A stretch of DNA of 54,443 nt from Tyzzerella sp963558545 (GCF_963558545.1 NZ_CAUWHO010000011.1:1-54443), one strand, 5' to 3'; shown: positions 27,005 through 36,972, counted from the stretch's first letter. Made by a program: numbers and translations. Notes: generated by a model not told the origin, from the letters alone.

Positions 27005-27025
27005 AAAAAAACCTCCTTAATAGCT

Positions 27026-27067
27026 AAAGATACTTATTTAAAGTATTTGATATAAATAAGTATCTTT
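27026..27067 (-). terminator. Hairpin between upp and tagO
   Basis: AAAGATACTTATTTA and its exact complement form a 15-pair stem with a 12-base loop. No long T run follows on the minus strand, so termination may be partial and tagO may depend on read-through. Confidence 0.55.
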
Positions 27068-27089
27068 AAATTAATAACTAAAAATTTAA

Positions 27090-27728
27090 TTATTTTGTAC
27101 CAAAAATTCTATCTCCAGCATCACCAAGACCTGGTATAATATATCCGTGGTCATTTAAATGGTCATCTAAAGCAGCAGTGTAAATATCTATATCTGGATG
27201 AGCTTCACTAACTTTTTTAACACCTTCAGGAGATGCTATTAAGCATAGAAATTTTATATTTTTAAATCCACGTTCTTTCATAAATTGCATAGCAGCAATA
27301 GCAGTACCTCCAGTAGCAAGCATAGGGTCTACAAGAAGTATATCTGTATTTATAGGGTCAGAAGATGGTAGCTTACAGTAGTATTCTACTGGTAAAAGTG
27401 TTTCTGGGTCTCTGTAAAGCCCAATATGACCTATATTAGCATTTGGTATTAAATTTAATATGCCATCAACCATACCAAGCCCAGCTCTTAATATAGGCAC
27501 TATACCAACTTTTTTATTTAAAATATTACCTTTTGTTCTACAAAGAACAGATTCTACTTCTATCTCTTTAGTTTCTAAATTTTTTGTTGCTTCATAGCAA
27601 ATAAAGCTAGCTATTTCAGAAACAAGTTCTCTAAATTCTTTATTGCCTGTTTTTATATCTCTAAGCTTAGTAACTTTACTTTGGACAACAGGGTGGTCTA
27701 CTATGTATAAATTACTCAATAAAATCAC
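27090..27728 (-). CDS. upp: Uracil phosphoribosyltransferase
   Basis: 212 residues, a standard length. The PRPP-binding loop is DILLVDPMLATGGTAIAAMQ and the uracil-binding end is YIIPGLGDAGDRIFGT. It also has VGIVPILRAGLGMVDGIL. It makes UMP from uracil and PRPP in pyrimidine salvage. Start codon follows GGAGTG. It lies two bases after the phosphatase-RpiB gene; the order ywlC, ywlE, ywlF, upp is also found in Bacillus. Confidence 0.97.
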   Translation of the reverse strand: MILLSNLYIVDHPVVQSKVTKLRDIKTGNKEFRELVSEIASFICYEATKNLETKEIEVESVLCRTKGNILNKKVGIVPILRAGLGMVDGILNLIPNANIGHIGLYRDPETLLPVEYYCKLPSSDPINTDILLVDPMLATGGTAIAAMQFMKERGFKNIKFLCLIASPEGVKKVSEAHPDIDIYTAALDDHLNDHGYIIPGLGDAGDRIFGTK

Positions 27729-27730
27729 TC

Positions 27731-28618
27731 CTATTCTTCTATCATATCAACTCTTTTTATATGCCTTGCATCATTAGAAAACGGTGTATCTAAAAATGCT
27801 TTAACTATTTCTAATGCTAAGCCAGGGCCTATAACACGCTCACCCATAGCTAAAATGTTAGCATTATTATGCTCTCTTGTTGCTTTTGCAGAAAAAACAT
27901 CGTGGCAAAGAGCAGCACGAACACCTTTTACTTTGTTAGCAGCTATTGATATACCAATACCTGTACCACAAATTAATATACCTTTATCTAAAGTCCCATT
28001 AGCTACATCATTAGCTACTTTTTTGGAATAAATAGGATAATCAACTGCTTCTGTAGAATATGTTCCATAGTCTTTAAATGGAATATTATTTGCTTCTAAA
28101 TATTTAATTACTTCTGATTTTAGATGAAAACCACCGTGGTCCGAACCTATACCTATCATAGTTACCTCCAATAAATTTTTAAAGTTTATTTTTGATATAA
28201 GACTATAAATCTCATTAAAGCATTGAGTATATTTGCTTATATCTAAGCCAAAAGGGTCACGTATGTCTAAGTTTTTATTTAGCACATATTCATATAATGT
28301 AAATATTTTATTATTATTTAAATTATTAGTTTTACCAAATTGTATTAATATATTTTTATGTTCTTTTTCCATAGTTAATATTAAATCAGCATTTTTAAAA
28401 TCTGTAATAGTAATAGGTCTTGAAATGTGAGCAGGTATATTAATTTTATTATCTGATAAAACTTTTTTTGAATTTTCATTAATAGGTAAATTATTATATA
28501 CAAATATCCCTCTAGATGATATACTTATATCTTTATTTTTACATAAAGATTTAGCTATTGCCTCGGCCATAGGGCTACGACAAGTATTACCAGTACATAC
28601 AAATATTATATTTTTCAT
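27731..28618 (-). CDS. Low-molecular-weight phosphatase fused to ribose-5-phosphate isomerase B
   Basis: One uninterrupted frame of 295 residues. Start ATG 28618 (AAGG 9 bases upstream) is preferred over TTG 28627. Residues 1-150 are a low-molecular-weight phosphatase of the YwlE type: VCTGNTCRSPMAE is the P-loop with the nucleophile Cys, and RDPFG carries the acid Asp. Residues 154-295 are RpiB: IGIGSDHGGFHLK, ICGTGIGISIAANKV, and REHNNANILAMGERVIG. In Bacillus and most Clostridia these are separate neighbouring genes. A GGAGGT with ATG 28159 at the domain joint could also give free RpiB. Confidence 0.9.
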   Translation of the reverse strand: MKNIIFVCTGNTCRSPMAEAIAKSLCKNKDISISSRGIFVYNNLPINENSKKVLSDNKINIPAHISRPITITDFKNADLILTMEKEHKNILIQFGKTNNLNNNKIFTLYEYVLNKNLDIRDPFGLDISKYTQCFNEIYSLISKINFKNLLEVTMIGIGSDHGGFHLKSEVIKYLEANNIPFKDYGTYSTEAVDYPIYSKKVANDVANGTLDKGILICGTGIGISIAANKVKGVRAALCHDVFSAKATREHNNANILAMGERVIGPGLALEIVKAFLDTPFSNDARHIKRVDMIEE

Positions 28619-28629
28619 AAAAATCAACC

Positions 28630-29688
28630 TTACACGTTTATTATTTTATAGCTAGCTGCTTTTTTTAACCTATTCATAACAGCTAGTCCAACACCTTGTT
28701 CTAAAAATGATTCTATATATATTTTATCTATATTAAGATTATCGCATTCTCTTAAAGTATTAAAAAGATTTTTGGCTATTAAGTTTAAGTTTTGTCTACT
28801 ACCAATATTTAAAGTATTAAATGATGAATAATTATTTATAGTTTCACTAGATGCAATTACAATAGATTTTATATTATTTTCTTTGTCATTTTTTAAAGAT
28901 TTTAATATATAATGTACAATATTGTTAATTTCTCCATCAACTATAAAGACATCTCCTAAAGGAGCATAATGTTTATATTTCATACCTGGTGATTTTGGTA
29001 ATAGATTAAGATTAGTATCTGTAATAGCTTTATCAATAGTAACATTAGTTATAACAGTTTCCAACATTTCTTTTGTTATACTACCAGGTCTTAGAATATT
29101 TATATTATCATAAAAAACTTCAACAACAGTAGATTCTATGCCAAAGGCACAACTACCACCATCTATAATCATATCTATTTTACCATTTAAGTCTTTATAG
29201 ACGTGGGTTGCTAGGGTAGGGCTTGGTTTTGTAGAAGTGTTTGCACTAGGGGCTGCTAAAGGAAAACCACATTCTTTTATTAAAGATAGTGCAATTTTGT
29301 TATTAGGCATTCTTATAGCTACAGTGTCCAAACCACCAGATGTTGTTATTGGTATTATAGAGCTTTTTTTTAATATAATTGTTAAAGCACCAGGCCAAAA
29401 TTTATCCATTAAAATAAGAGCATTTTTAGGAACACTATCTACAAGAGGGTAAATATCATTTTTATCTGCTATATGGACAATAAGTGGGTTGTCAGAGGGA
29501 CGCCCTTTTGCTATATATATTTTTTTTACAGCATCTTCTTTTAGAGCATTTGCTCCAAGTCCATATACAGTTTCTGTAGGGAAAGCCACCAATCCATTAT
29601 TTTTTAAAATATTAGCCGCCTTTTTTAAGGCGACTATATTTTTACTAGGATTTAAGCTATCAACTTTTTCAAATACTGTATTATGCAA
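28630..29688 (-). CDS. ywlC: L-threonylcarbamoyladenylate synthase, Sua5/YwlC type
   Basis: About 352 residues. The YrdC/TsaC domain is residues 20-200 (NNGLVAFPTETVYGLGANAL, KGRPSDNPLIVHI, FWPGALTIILKK, TVAIRMPNN, LAAPSANTSTKPSPT), followed by the C-terminal Sua5 domain. It makes threonylcarbamoyl-AMP for the t6A37 modification of tRNA. I take TTG 29688, one base after the SEC-C gene stop, as start, with GGTG upstream; GTG 29700 or 29703 within the overlap are possible. No member of the TsaD/E/B set is nearby. Confidence 0.9.
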   Translation of the reverse strand: MHNTVFEKVDSLNPSKNIVALKKAANILKNNGLVAFPTETVYGLGANALKEDAVKKIYIAKGRPSDNPLIVHIADKNDIYPLVDSVPKNALILMDKFWPGALTIILKKSSIIPITTSGGLDTVAIRMPNNKIALSLIKECGFPLAAPSANTSTKPSPTLATHVYKDLNGKIDMIIDGGSCAFGIESTVVEVFYDNINILRPGSITKEMLETVITNVTIDKAITDTNLNLLPKSPGMKYKHYAPLGDVFIVDGEINNIVHYILKSLKNDKENNIKSIVIASSETINNYSSFNTLNIGSRQNLNLIAKNLFNTLRECDNLNIDKIYIESFLEQGVGLAVMNRLKKAASYKIINV

Positions 29689-29689
29689 T

Positions 29690-30187
29690 TTAGTTAGCAC
29701 CACAACATTTTTTATATTTTTTACCACTTCCACAAGGACAAGGGTCATTTCTTTCTATTTTTGGCTCTCTAACAAATGTAGTAGAGCTTCTTTGACCTTT
29801 AAATAGTGTTTTTAATTGCTCTTCTGTAAATATATTTTTCCATTCTGGAAGGTTATAAAGATGGTCTGCTTTATATTCTACCATTTTTTTATATAAAGTT
29901 TCAAAGTCTATATTTATACAAACTTGGCTATCTTCTGATAATTCTTCTAATTTAACTTTTTCAGGTTGGATATCGTTAATACCATCAACAAAACCTATAA
30001 AATATTCAATAGGCATATCAAATTTTTCTGCAAGTTGTTTTACAGTGCCTTCAATTTTTTCAACTTTTTCATTTAAGATATATTCATATATTTTTTGTTC
30101 TTTTGGCATAAAGTCATTCCAAAAGGCATTGTTAATTCTACCATCTTGTGTATATGCTTTTTTAAACCAGCTTTCGTATAAGTTCAT
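29690..30187 (-). CDS. SEC-C motif protein of unknown function
   Basis: 165 residues. The C-terminus is a classic SEC-C zinc-binding motif, RNDPCPCGSGKKYKKCCG, as in SecA tails. The first 140 residues are helical and charged (MNLYESWFKKAYTQDG, FIGFVDGINDIQPEKV) and match no domain I know. Standalone SEC-C proteins next to ywlC occur in other Clostridia; their partner is unclear. The gene starts the minus-strand run towards upp with AAGGAGG before its ATG. Between it and radA are 208 AT-rich bases without a gene. Confidence 0.85.
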   Translation of the reverse strand: MNLYESWFKKAYTQDGRINNAFWNDFMPKEQKIYEYILNEKVEKIEGTVKQLAEKFDMPIEYFIGFVDGINDIQPEKVKLEELSEDSQVCINIDFETLYKKMVEYKADHLYNLPEWKNIFTEEQLKTLFKGQRSSTTFVREPKIERNDPCPCGSGKKYKKCCGAN

Positions 30188-30395
30188 TTTTTATCCTCCT
30201 TAAAATACAACTATAATGATAATTAGCTTTGTTAGGTATATTTATAAAAGCGTATATATTGTATTTACAAAATTTAAATCTTATATATTTTACAATAAAA
30301 ATTGAAAAATGTCTATATAAATATACTAAATTTAATAAATTTAGATATAATAATAAATATTATACCCTATTTTTAGCGATTATACAATATAAAAA

Positions 30396-31754
30396 TTAGC
30401 CTAGAGCAACCTTTAAAAGTTCATTTATATTAGAAACAGGCGATATTTTTATATCTTTTATAGAAGAAACTTCCTTTAAGTTATCTTTTGGTATAATAAC
30501 TTTTTCAAAACCTAGCTTTAGAGCTTCCATAACACGTTTTTCGCAAAAAGATACTGCTCTTAGCTCGCCTGATAATCCAATCTCTCCAAATATTAAAGTT
30601 TTTGCATCAATAGGTTTGTTTTTATAGCTAGATACAATAGAGCAAGCAACAGATGCATCTAATGCAGGCTCTAATATTTTTATACCACCAGCTAAATTAA
30701 CATAAACATCATATGAGCCTAGCTGTAAATTTAATTTTTTTTCTAAAACGGCTATAAGCAGGATAATACGGTTAAAATCCATACCTGTTGCCATTCGCCT
30801 TGGAATATTAAAAGTTGTATAGCTAACAAGAGATTGAACTTCTGCAAGTATTGGTCTTGTACCTTCTATGCTACAAGTTACAGAAGAACCATTAGCACCA
30901 ATAGGACGCCCAGATAGCATATATTCTGATGGGTTGTTTATTTCTACAAGTCCTATTTGACGCATTTCAAACACACCAATTTCATTTGTAGAGCCAAATC
31001 TATTTTTTACAGCCCTTAGTATACGATAGCTTGCAAGCCTTTCTCCTTCAAAATATAAAACAGTATCTACCATATGCTCTAATATTCTAGGTCCTGCTAT
31101 TGCACCATCTTTAGTAACGTGTCCAACTATAAATATAGAAATGTTATCTCCTTTACCTATACGCATTATCCTTGCAGTACATTCTCTAACTTGTGTTACG
31201 CTACCAGGGGCAGAAGATAAATCATCTAAAAATACAGTTTGTATAGAGTCTATAATAACTAAATCTGGAGATAGCTCTTTTATAGTATTCTCTATTATAT
31301 TAAAGTTTGTTTCTGACAAGAGTAAGAGATTTTTGGTTGATATATTTAGCCTAGTAGCTCTAAGCTTTATTTGTTGTGCAGATTCTTCTCCAGATACATA
31401 TAATATTTTTTTGCCAGATTCTCCTATTGCCTCACATATTTGTAAAAGTAGGGTAGATTTACCAATACCAGGGTCACCACCTACAAGTGTTAAAGAACCT
31501 TGTACTATTCCACCACCTAAAACTCTATCTAGTTCACCTATTTTTGTTTTTGTCCTCACTTCGCTAATAGGGGCTATACTTTCTAAATCAAGTGCTTTAT
31601 TTGTAGCAGAAATTTTATTAGATTTAGACGTTGTATTTTCTATAATTTCTTCAGAAAATGTAGAAAAGTTATTACAAGATGGGCATCTACCGAGCCATTT
31701 ACCTGTTTCGTACCCACATTCTTGACATATATATTTTGTTTTAATTTTTGCCAT
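30396..31754 (-). CDS. radA: DNA repair protein RadA
   Basis: 452 residues. Zinc finger C10-X2-C13 and C24-X2-C27 (CQECG, CPSC). Walker A GGDPGIGKST at 92-101. The RadA signature KNRFGSTNEIGVFEM and a C-terminal Lon-like domain (VYVNLAGGIKI, FGEIGLSGELRAV) are all present. RadA is a RecA-related branch-migration factor in recombination repair. It starts nine bases after topB with AAGGAG. It is the last gene of the degV-lrp-aminotransferase-topB-radA run. Confidence 0.97.
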   Translation of the reverse strand: MAKIKTKYICQECGYETGKWLGRCPSCNNFSTFSEEIIENTTSKSNKISATNKALDLESIAPISEVRTKTKIGELDRVLGGGIVQGSLTLVGGDPGIGKSTLLLQICEAIGESGKKILYVSGEESAQQIKLRATRLNISTKNLLLLSETNFNIIENTIKELSPDLVIIDSIQTVFLDDLSSAPGSVTQVRECTARIMRIGKGDNISIFIVGHVTKDGAIAGPRILEHMVDTVLYFEGERLASYRILRAVKNRFGSTNEIGVFEMRQIGLVEINNPSEYMLSGRPIGANGSSVTCSIEGTRPILAEVQSLVSYTTFNIPRRMATGMDFNRIILLIAVLEKKLNLQLGSYDVYVNLAGGIKILEPALDASVACSIVSSYKNKPIDAKTLIFGEIGLSGELRAVSFCEKRVMEALKLGFEKVIIPKDNLKEVSSIKDIKISPVSNINELLKVALG

Positions 31755-31763
31755 AAAAACTCC

Positions 31764-33905
31764 TTATGATTTAATTATAATATTAATATTTCCATTGTCT
31801 AGTAGTATTAAATCTGCTAATTTTTCTTTTTTATCTTTTGGGTCTATAATTTTTTTATTTGTAATTTTTTTATCTTGTATAATAGATTTAGCAATTTCTT
31901 TATGGATAAAAATATTATATTTTTCTAAATGATTTTTCCAGATAGTAAATTTGCAACCACTTTTCCAATTTGAACAATAAAATGCTTTACTGTTTTCTAG
32001 AATATCATTATTACATTTTGGGCATAAACCAAATTTTTCTAAAGATTTATATTTATCAGATTTTTTGTAGTCGGAATATTTTTTTTCATCAAATATAATA
32101 TTATCATTAGATTTTTTGGCATAGTCTACAATAAAATTTACATATCTTCCTATACTATCCATAAACATTTTTGGTTGCATACTTCCTTTAGATATAGATG
32201 ATAACCCTTTTTCCCATTTTCCTGTTGTTTCTGGAGATTTTAGCTCTTTTGGTACAATTTCTATAAGTTTTACACCTTTTTGTGTTGGGATAAGGGATTT
32301 TCCTTTTCTTTGCACATACCCAACTTTTATTAAACGTTCTATAATAGAAGCTCTTGTAGCAGGTGTACCAAGTCCAGATTCTTTTAAATTTTCTTTTAAT
32401 TCTTCATTTTCTATAAATCTTCCAGCATTTTCCATAGCGGAGAGTAATGTTGCCTCATTATATGGTTTAGGAGGGGTAGTTTTTTTAGTTAATATATTAG
32501 ATTTTTCGTTAAAGACTTCTTTCCCTATTTCTACATTTGGCAAAATTATTTCTTCCTTTTTATCTTTTTCTGTTTTTATATTAAGTTTTGTAAAGCCTTC
32601 ATTTATTATAGTTGTACCTTTTGTTAAAAATAAATGATTATCTATTTTTGTAGTAATTTTGGTAATGCTATATACATAGGCAGGGTAAAATACAGCTATA
32701 AAACGTCTTACTATAAGGTCATATACATTAAATTCGTCTTTAGATAAAGAAGAAATATTTATGTTTTGTAATGTAGGTATAATTGCGTGGTGGTCAGTTA
32801 CCTTGTTATCATCTATTATACGGTTTGTTATAGGAAGATTATCTAATGATAAAACATATTCTAAAAAGTGGTTATAATGGTCAGTATTTTTTAAAACTTG
32901 TAATATAGGTTTAAGCTTAGATGCCATATCTTTAGATAAATATCTACTATCTGTTCTAGGATATGTAATAAGCTTTCTTTTTTCATATAAATCTTGTGCT
33001 ATTGACAAAGTTTTTTGGGCAGAATAGGAAAATTTTTTATTACAATCTCTTTGTAGCTCTGTCAAGTCATATAATAGTGGTGGAGGTTGTTTTTTTGTTT
33101 CTTTTTCTATATTATTTACAATACCATTTTTATTTTTTATATAATTTAAAATATTAGTAGCTTTTGCTTTATCTAATATTTTAGTTTCATTTTTATTATC
33201 TATCCATATTCCCTTATAAAATTGAGAATTTTCATCTAATGTTTTAAAATGTGCCTCTATCTCAAAGTATTCTTGTACATTAAAATTTTCAATTTCTTTA
33301 TATCTTTCTACAATTATAGCAAGGGTAGGGGTTTGAACACGCCCAATAGATAGTAAAGAATGAAATTTTATAGTAAATGCACGTGAGGCATTTATACCAA
33401 CTAGCCAATCGGCTTCTGACCTACATTTTGCAGATAAATATAGGTTGTCATACTCTTTACTGTCTTTTAAATTTTCAAATCCTTCTTTAATAGCTTCATA
33501 AGTCATACTAGATATCCAAAGTCTTTTAAAAGGTTTTTTACATTTTGTTAGCTCATATATATATCTAAATATAAGTTCTCCCTCACGACCACTATCTGTT
33601 GCACATATAAGCTCTGTTACATTTTTAGAATTTATAAGGGTTTTTAATACTTTAAATTGTTGTCTAGTATTTTTTATAGATTTTAGCTTTAATTTATCAG
33701 GAATTATAGGAAGTGTAGACATATCCCATTTTTTTAAAGTTTCGTCATATTCCTCTGGTTCGTAAAGTGTAACAAGATGTCCAATTGCCCAAGATATAAT
33801 ATATTTATCATTATAAAAGTATCCATCACCTTTTTTTGTACAATTTAATACCTTTGCTATATCTCTAGCTACAGAAGGTTTTTCTGCAATAACTAAACAA
33901 TTCAT
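31764..33905 (-). CDS. topB: DNA topoisomerase III, type IA
   Basis: 713 residues. Toprim: LVIAEKPSVARDIAKVL and ATDSGREGELIFRY with D104. The nucleophile is Y315 in LITYPRTDSRYLS. GLGTPATRASIIERL is the other conserved block. The end carries a zinc ribbon-like set of cysteines (CPKCN, CSNWKSGC). It relaxes and decatenates single-strand-containing DNA. AAGGAG precedes ATG. It lies 21 bases after the aminotransferase. Confidence 0.95.
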   Translation of the reverse strand: MNCLVIAEKPSVARDIAKVLNCTKKGDGYFYNDKYIISWAIGHLVTLYEPEEYDETLKKWDMSTLPIIPDKLKLKSIKNTRQQFKVLKTLINSKNVTELICATDSGREGELIFRYIYELTKCKKPFKRLWISSMTYEAIKEGFENLKDSKEYDNLYLSAKCRSEADWLVGINASRAFTIKFHSLLSIGRVQTPTLAIIVERYKEIENFNVQEYFEIEAHFKTLDENSQFYKGIWIDNKNETKILDKAKATNILNYIKNKNGIVNNIEKETKKQPPPLLYDLTELQRDCNKKFSYSAQKTLSIAQDLYEKRKLITYPRTDSRYLSKDMASKLKPILQVLKNTDHYNHFLEYVLSLDNLPITNRIIDDNKVTDHHAIIPTLQNINISSLSKDEFNVYDLIVRRFIAVFYPAYVYSITKITTKIDNHLFLTKGTTIINEGFTKLNIKTEKDKKEEIILPNVEIGKEVFNEKSNILTKKTTPPKPYNEATLLSAMENAGRFIENEELKENLKESGLGTPATRASIIERLIKVGYVQRKGKSLIPTQKGVKLIEIVPKELKSPETTGKWEKGLSSISKGSMQPKMFMDSIGRYVNFIVDYAKKSNDNIIFDEKKYSDYKKSDKYKSLEKFGLCPKCNNDILENSKAFYCSNWKSGCKFTIWKNHLEKYNIFIHKEIAKSIIQDKKITNKKIIDPKDKKEKLADLILLDNGNINIIIKS

Positions 33906-33926
33906 ATATTTCTCCTTAAATATAAA

Positions 33927-35090
33927 CTATTTATTTAAATTTTGTATAAATTTTTTTATGCGAGATAAAGCTTCTTTTATTTCTTCTATAGAATAGGCAT
34001 AAGAGCATCGTATAAAGCCTTCGCCACATTCTCCAAATGCAGTACCAGGTACAATAGCTACTTTTTGTTGGTATACAAGTTTTTCACAAAATTCTTGAGA
34101 AGAAAGTCCAGTAGATTTTATACAAGGGAAAAGATAAAAAGCACCTAAAGCTTCAAAACATTCAAGCCCCATTTCTCTAAAACCATTTAACATAAATTTT
34201 CTTCTCATATTATATTCTTTACGCATTTTATGAACATTTTCTATACAAGATGATAAAGCCTCAATACCAGCATATTGGCTCATAGTAGGAGCACACATTA
34301 TAATGTATTGATGTATTTTTGTCATAGCAGATATAATATCCTTAGGGCCAACTGCAAATCCAAGACGCCAGCCAGTCATAGCAAAAGATTTTGAAAATCC
34401 ATTTAAAACTACTGTTTTTTCATACATACCGTCAAACTGTGATATAGAGGTATGTTTTTTATTTTCATAAGTAAGCTCTGAATATATTTCATCGCTAATA
34501 ACTAAAATATTTTTGTCTTTTAAAATATTAGCTATTTTTTCTAAATCTTCTTTTTCCATAATAGCACCAGTAGGGTTATTAGGATAAGAAATAATAATAG
34601 CTTTAGTTTTACTAGATAGCTTAGGAAGTATATCTTCAGGTGTTAGTTTAAAGTTATTTTCTGATTTTGTGTTTATAACAACAGGTATACCACCACACAT
34701 AGTTATACAAGGTTTGTAAGACACAAAGCAAGGTTCTACTACCAAAACTTCGTCATTAGGGCAAACTACTGCTCTAAGTGCAAGGTCTATACCCTCGCTA
34801 GCACCCACAGTAACCAAAACTTGACTTTTAGCACAATAGTCAACATTTATTGTATTTTTTATATAATTAGATATTTTTTCTCTAAGCTCTATAAGCCCAG
34901 CGTTAGACGTATATGTTGTTTTACCTTGTTCTAGTGTATATATTGCTTTTTCTGTACAAGCCCAAGGAGTGTTAAAATCTGGCTCTCCCACACCAAGAGA
35001 GATAACTCCTTCTACTTCGCTTGCTATATCAAAAAATTTTCTAATACCAGAATAAGGTATATCTTGTATATGCTTTGATACCAAACTCAA
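33927..35090 (-). CDS. PLP-dependent aminotransferase, class I/II
   Basis: 387 residues. LNGFSKSFAMTGWRLGF contains the PLP Lys; ISYPNNPTGAIM and ISDEIYSELTYE carry the pyridoxal-contacting Asn and Asp-X-X-Tyr. The start VISLGVGEPDFNTPWACTEK is typical of the PatA/AspC-like subgroup. Its TTG start overlaps the TGA of the Lrp gene (TTGA), so translation is probably coupled. Paired with an Lrp regulator, it likely acts on an amino acid that the regulator senses. The substrate (aromatic, aspartate, or N-acetyl-LL-diaminopimelate) cannot be read off. Confidence 0.9.
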   Translation of the reverse strand: MSLVSKHIQDIPYSGIRKFFDIASEVEGVISLGVGEPDFNTPWACTEKAIYTLEQGKTTYTSNAGLIELREKISNYIKNTINVDYCAKSQVLVTVGASEGIDLALRAVVCPNDEVLVVEPCFVSYKPCITMCGGIPVVINTKSENNFKLTPEDILPKLSSKTKAIIISYPNNPTGAIMEKEDLEKIANILKDKNILVISDEIYSELTYENKKHTSISQFDGMYEKTVVLNGFSKSFAMTGWRLGFAVGPKDIISAMTKIHQYIIMCAPTMSQYAGIEALSSCIENVHKMRKEYNMRRKFMLNGFREMGLECFEALGAFYLFPCIKSTGLSSQEFCEKLVYQQKVAIVPGTAFGECGEGFIRCSYAYSIEEIKEALSRIKKFIQNLNK

Positions 35091-35578
35091 GGTGATATTA
35101 TAATCCTTTCGTCATTTGGTGTGTTTTCGTCTATTATAACTCCGTGGTCTTTATATTTTTTTAATACAAAATGTGTAGATGTACTAAGTACACAATCTAA
35201 TGTAGCTAATTTGCTAGATACAAAAGATGATATATCTTTAATGTTTTTTCCCTCTACTACTATTAATAAGTCGAATGTACCAGACATAAGATATAAAGAT
35301 TTAACCTCATCAAAACTATATATTCTTTTTGCTATTTTATCGAAGCCTTGCTCTCTTTGAGGAGTAACTTTAACCTCTATTAATGAGGTAATATATTCTC
35401 CTTCTTTATTTGTTTTATCCCAGTTTATAAGGGTTGTATAACCACATATAGTTTTATTTTTTTCTAAATTTTTAACAGTATTTTCTATATGTTCTTTTGT
35501 AGTACCTAGCATATTTGCCATATCTTCAAAGGAAATTCTACTGTTTTTTTCTAATAATTCTAGTATATCATTTTCCAT
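35087..35578 (-). CDS. Lrp/AsnC family transcriptional regulator
   Basis: ATG 35578 is chosen because AAGGAGA lies just upstream; earlier in-frame codons overlap degV. 163 residues. N-terminal helix-turn-helix ILELLEKNSRISFEDMANML, then a ligand-binding RAM domain (ISSFVSSKLATLDCVLSTST, LMSGTFDLLIVVEG). Such proteins sense amino acids as octamers. Transcribed with the aminotransferase, whose start codon overlaps its stop. Probably self-regulating, though no operator was identified. Confidence 0.88.
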   Translation of the reverse strand: MENDILELLEKNSRISFEDMANMLGTTKEHIENTVKNLEKNKTICGYTTLINWDKTNKEGEYITSLIEVKVTPQREQGFDKIAKRIYSFDEVKSLYLMSGTFDLLIVVEGKNIKDISSFVSSKLATLDCVLSTSTHFVLKKYKDHGVIIDENTPNDERIIISP

Positions 35579-35588
35579 AAAAATCTCC

Positions 35589-36464
35589 TTATACATCAAA
35601 TTTTTTAATAAATCCAATACCTATAGCAGTAGCACCTGTATGTGCTCCTATTGTTATACCAATATCAAATATAGGGTAGCTTAGGCTAATATCATATTTT
35701 TCTTTTAGTAGTTTTTCAAGCTCTATAGCTTCATCTTCGCAATAGGCGTGTGCTATTGCTATTTGATAGTTGTTAATATCTTCTTTTATATATTCATTAA
35801 ATATCTTTAAAATTTCTGAAAGGGATTTTTTTCTACCACGAACTTTAGAATGGGGCTGTAAAACACCTTCATCTAATAATAAAATAGGCTTTATATTAAG
35901 TAAGTTTCCAGCAAGGGCAGAGGCTTTTCCTATTCTTCCACCTTTTTGAAGGTATTCTAATGTGTCTATTGTAAAAATTATAATGCCTTCATTTTTTAAT
36001 ATTTCCATTTTTTCGTATGTTTCTTCCAAAGAAAATCCTGCTCTTTGCATTTTAGCTGCTTCTACAACTAATAATCCTTGAGCAACAGTAGCTTTTCTGG
36101 AATCGATTACTAATATTTTTCTATCTGGGTAATCTTCTAACATTATATTAGCAGCATTTACAGCACTTTGATAAGAACCACTAAAGTCAGATGTTAGTGT
36201 AAAACATAAAATATCTAATCCATTGTCAAGATGTTTTCTAAAATGGTTACAATAGTCTTCCATAGACGGTAAAGATGTTTTTGGAATTATTTTTTCTTTT
36301 GTAATTTTTTCATAAAAGTCATTTATATTAATATCTATATTTTCTCTTAAATAATTTTCTTTATCAAATGAAACGTAAAAAGGTACTATATCTATGTTAT
36401 ATTCATTTTTTAAATTTTCTGGTAAGTCACAAGAACTATCTGATAGAATAATAAAATTTTGCAT
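35589..36464 (-). CDS. DegV family fatty-acid-binding protein (FakB-like)
   Basis: 291 residues. Hallmarks: ILSDSSCDLPENLKNEYNI at the start, TSLPSMEDYCNHF, and DTLEYLQKGGRIGKASALAGNLLNIKPIL near 165-195, then IGAHTGATAIGIGFI at the end. DegV/FakB proteins bind a fatty acid and present it to the FakA kinase. No fakA is nearby, which is common since several FakB paralogs share one kinase. It is the first gene of its minus-strand run, starting with AGGAGG before ATG. Confidence 0.92.
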   Translation of the reverse strand: MQNFIILSDSSCDLPENLKNEYNIDIVPFYVSFDKENYLRENIDININDFYEKITKEKIIPKTSLPSMEDYCNHFRKHLDNGLDILCFTLTSDFSGSYQSAVNAANIMLEDYPDRKILVIDSRKATVAQGLLVVEAAKMQRAGFSLEETYEKMEILKNEGIIIFTIDTLEYLQKGGRIGKASALAGNLLNIKPILLLDEGVLQPHSKVRGRKKSLSEILKIFNEYIKEDINNYQIAIAHAYCEDEAIELEKLLKEKYDISLSYPIFDIGITIGAHTGATAIGIGFIKKFDV

Positions 36465-36602
36465 ATAAACCTCCTATATTAAATAGATTATACTATAATT
36501 TTAAATATATGTACAAACAATGTCAATAATTTATTTATATATTAACAAAATAGAATAAAATTAAAGTAGACTGAAGACAAAATATCATTAAATCAAATTA
36601 TT

Positions 36603-36794
36603 TTTCATTTTTATATTCTATTTATAGGGTATAAAAATTTTAATCACAATATGGGAATTTGCCTTTCATTGTGTAAAAAGCTAGATTTCAAGGGGCTTTA
36701 GCCCTTGTGCGAAGAAATCAGCTTTTCTACCCTAGATTATCTCAAAAAAATAAATTTGTTATTTTTTTGAAGGGATTGTAGACTTTGTCTACAA
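36603..36794 (-). repeat. Multi-hairpin intergenic repeat, copy 2 (inverted)
   Basis: Reverse complement of the element at 11769-11955. The order of hairpins is the same on the minus strand. Shared blocks include GCTGATTTCTTCG, ACAAGGGCTAAAGCCC, and ATTGTGATTAAAATTTTTAT. The A/T stem and terminal TTGTAGAC/GTCTACAA hairpin are kept although loops differ. In the third hairpin a pair is G-U in copy 1 and G-C in copy 2. The inner stem of the fourth hairpin is largely lost here. Confidence 0.8.
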
Positions 36795-36972
36795 CTTAAA
36801 ATTAAAGTAAAGTAGATAAATATTAAAAATATAATTATGGTAAAAGTAGTGAAAAAAGCCATTACTATAAAAAAATAGACAATACATTTATCTTATATAT
36901 AAATAAAAGATAAAAAATAGCTAAATAAGTTAAAAATCATTTAATTTAGGTCTTTTAATTATGATAATTATA

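Noticed and set aside
31141..31725. 194-codon plus-strand ORF opposite radA
   Set aside because: Antisense shadow of the radA Walker and zinc-finger region; no ribosome binding site.
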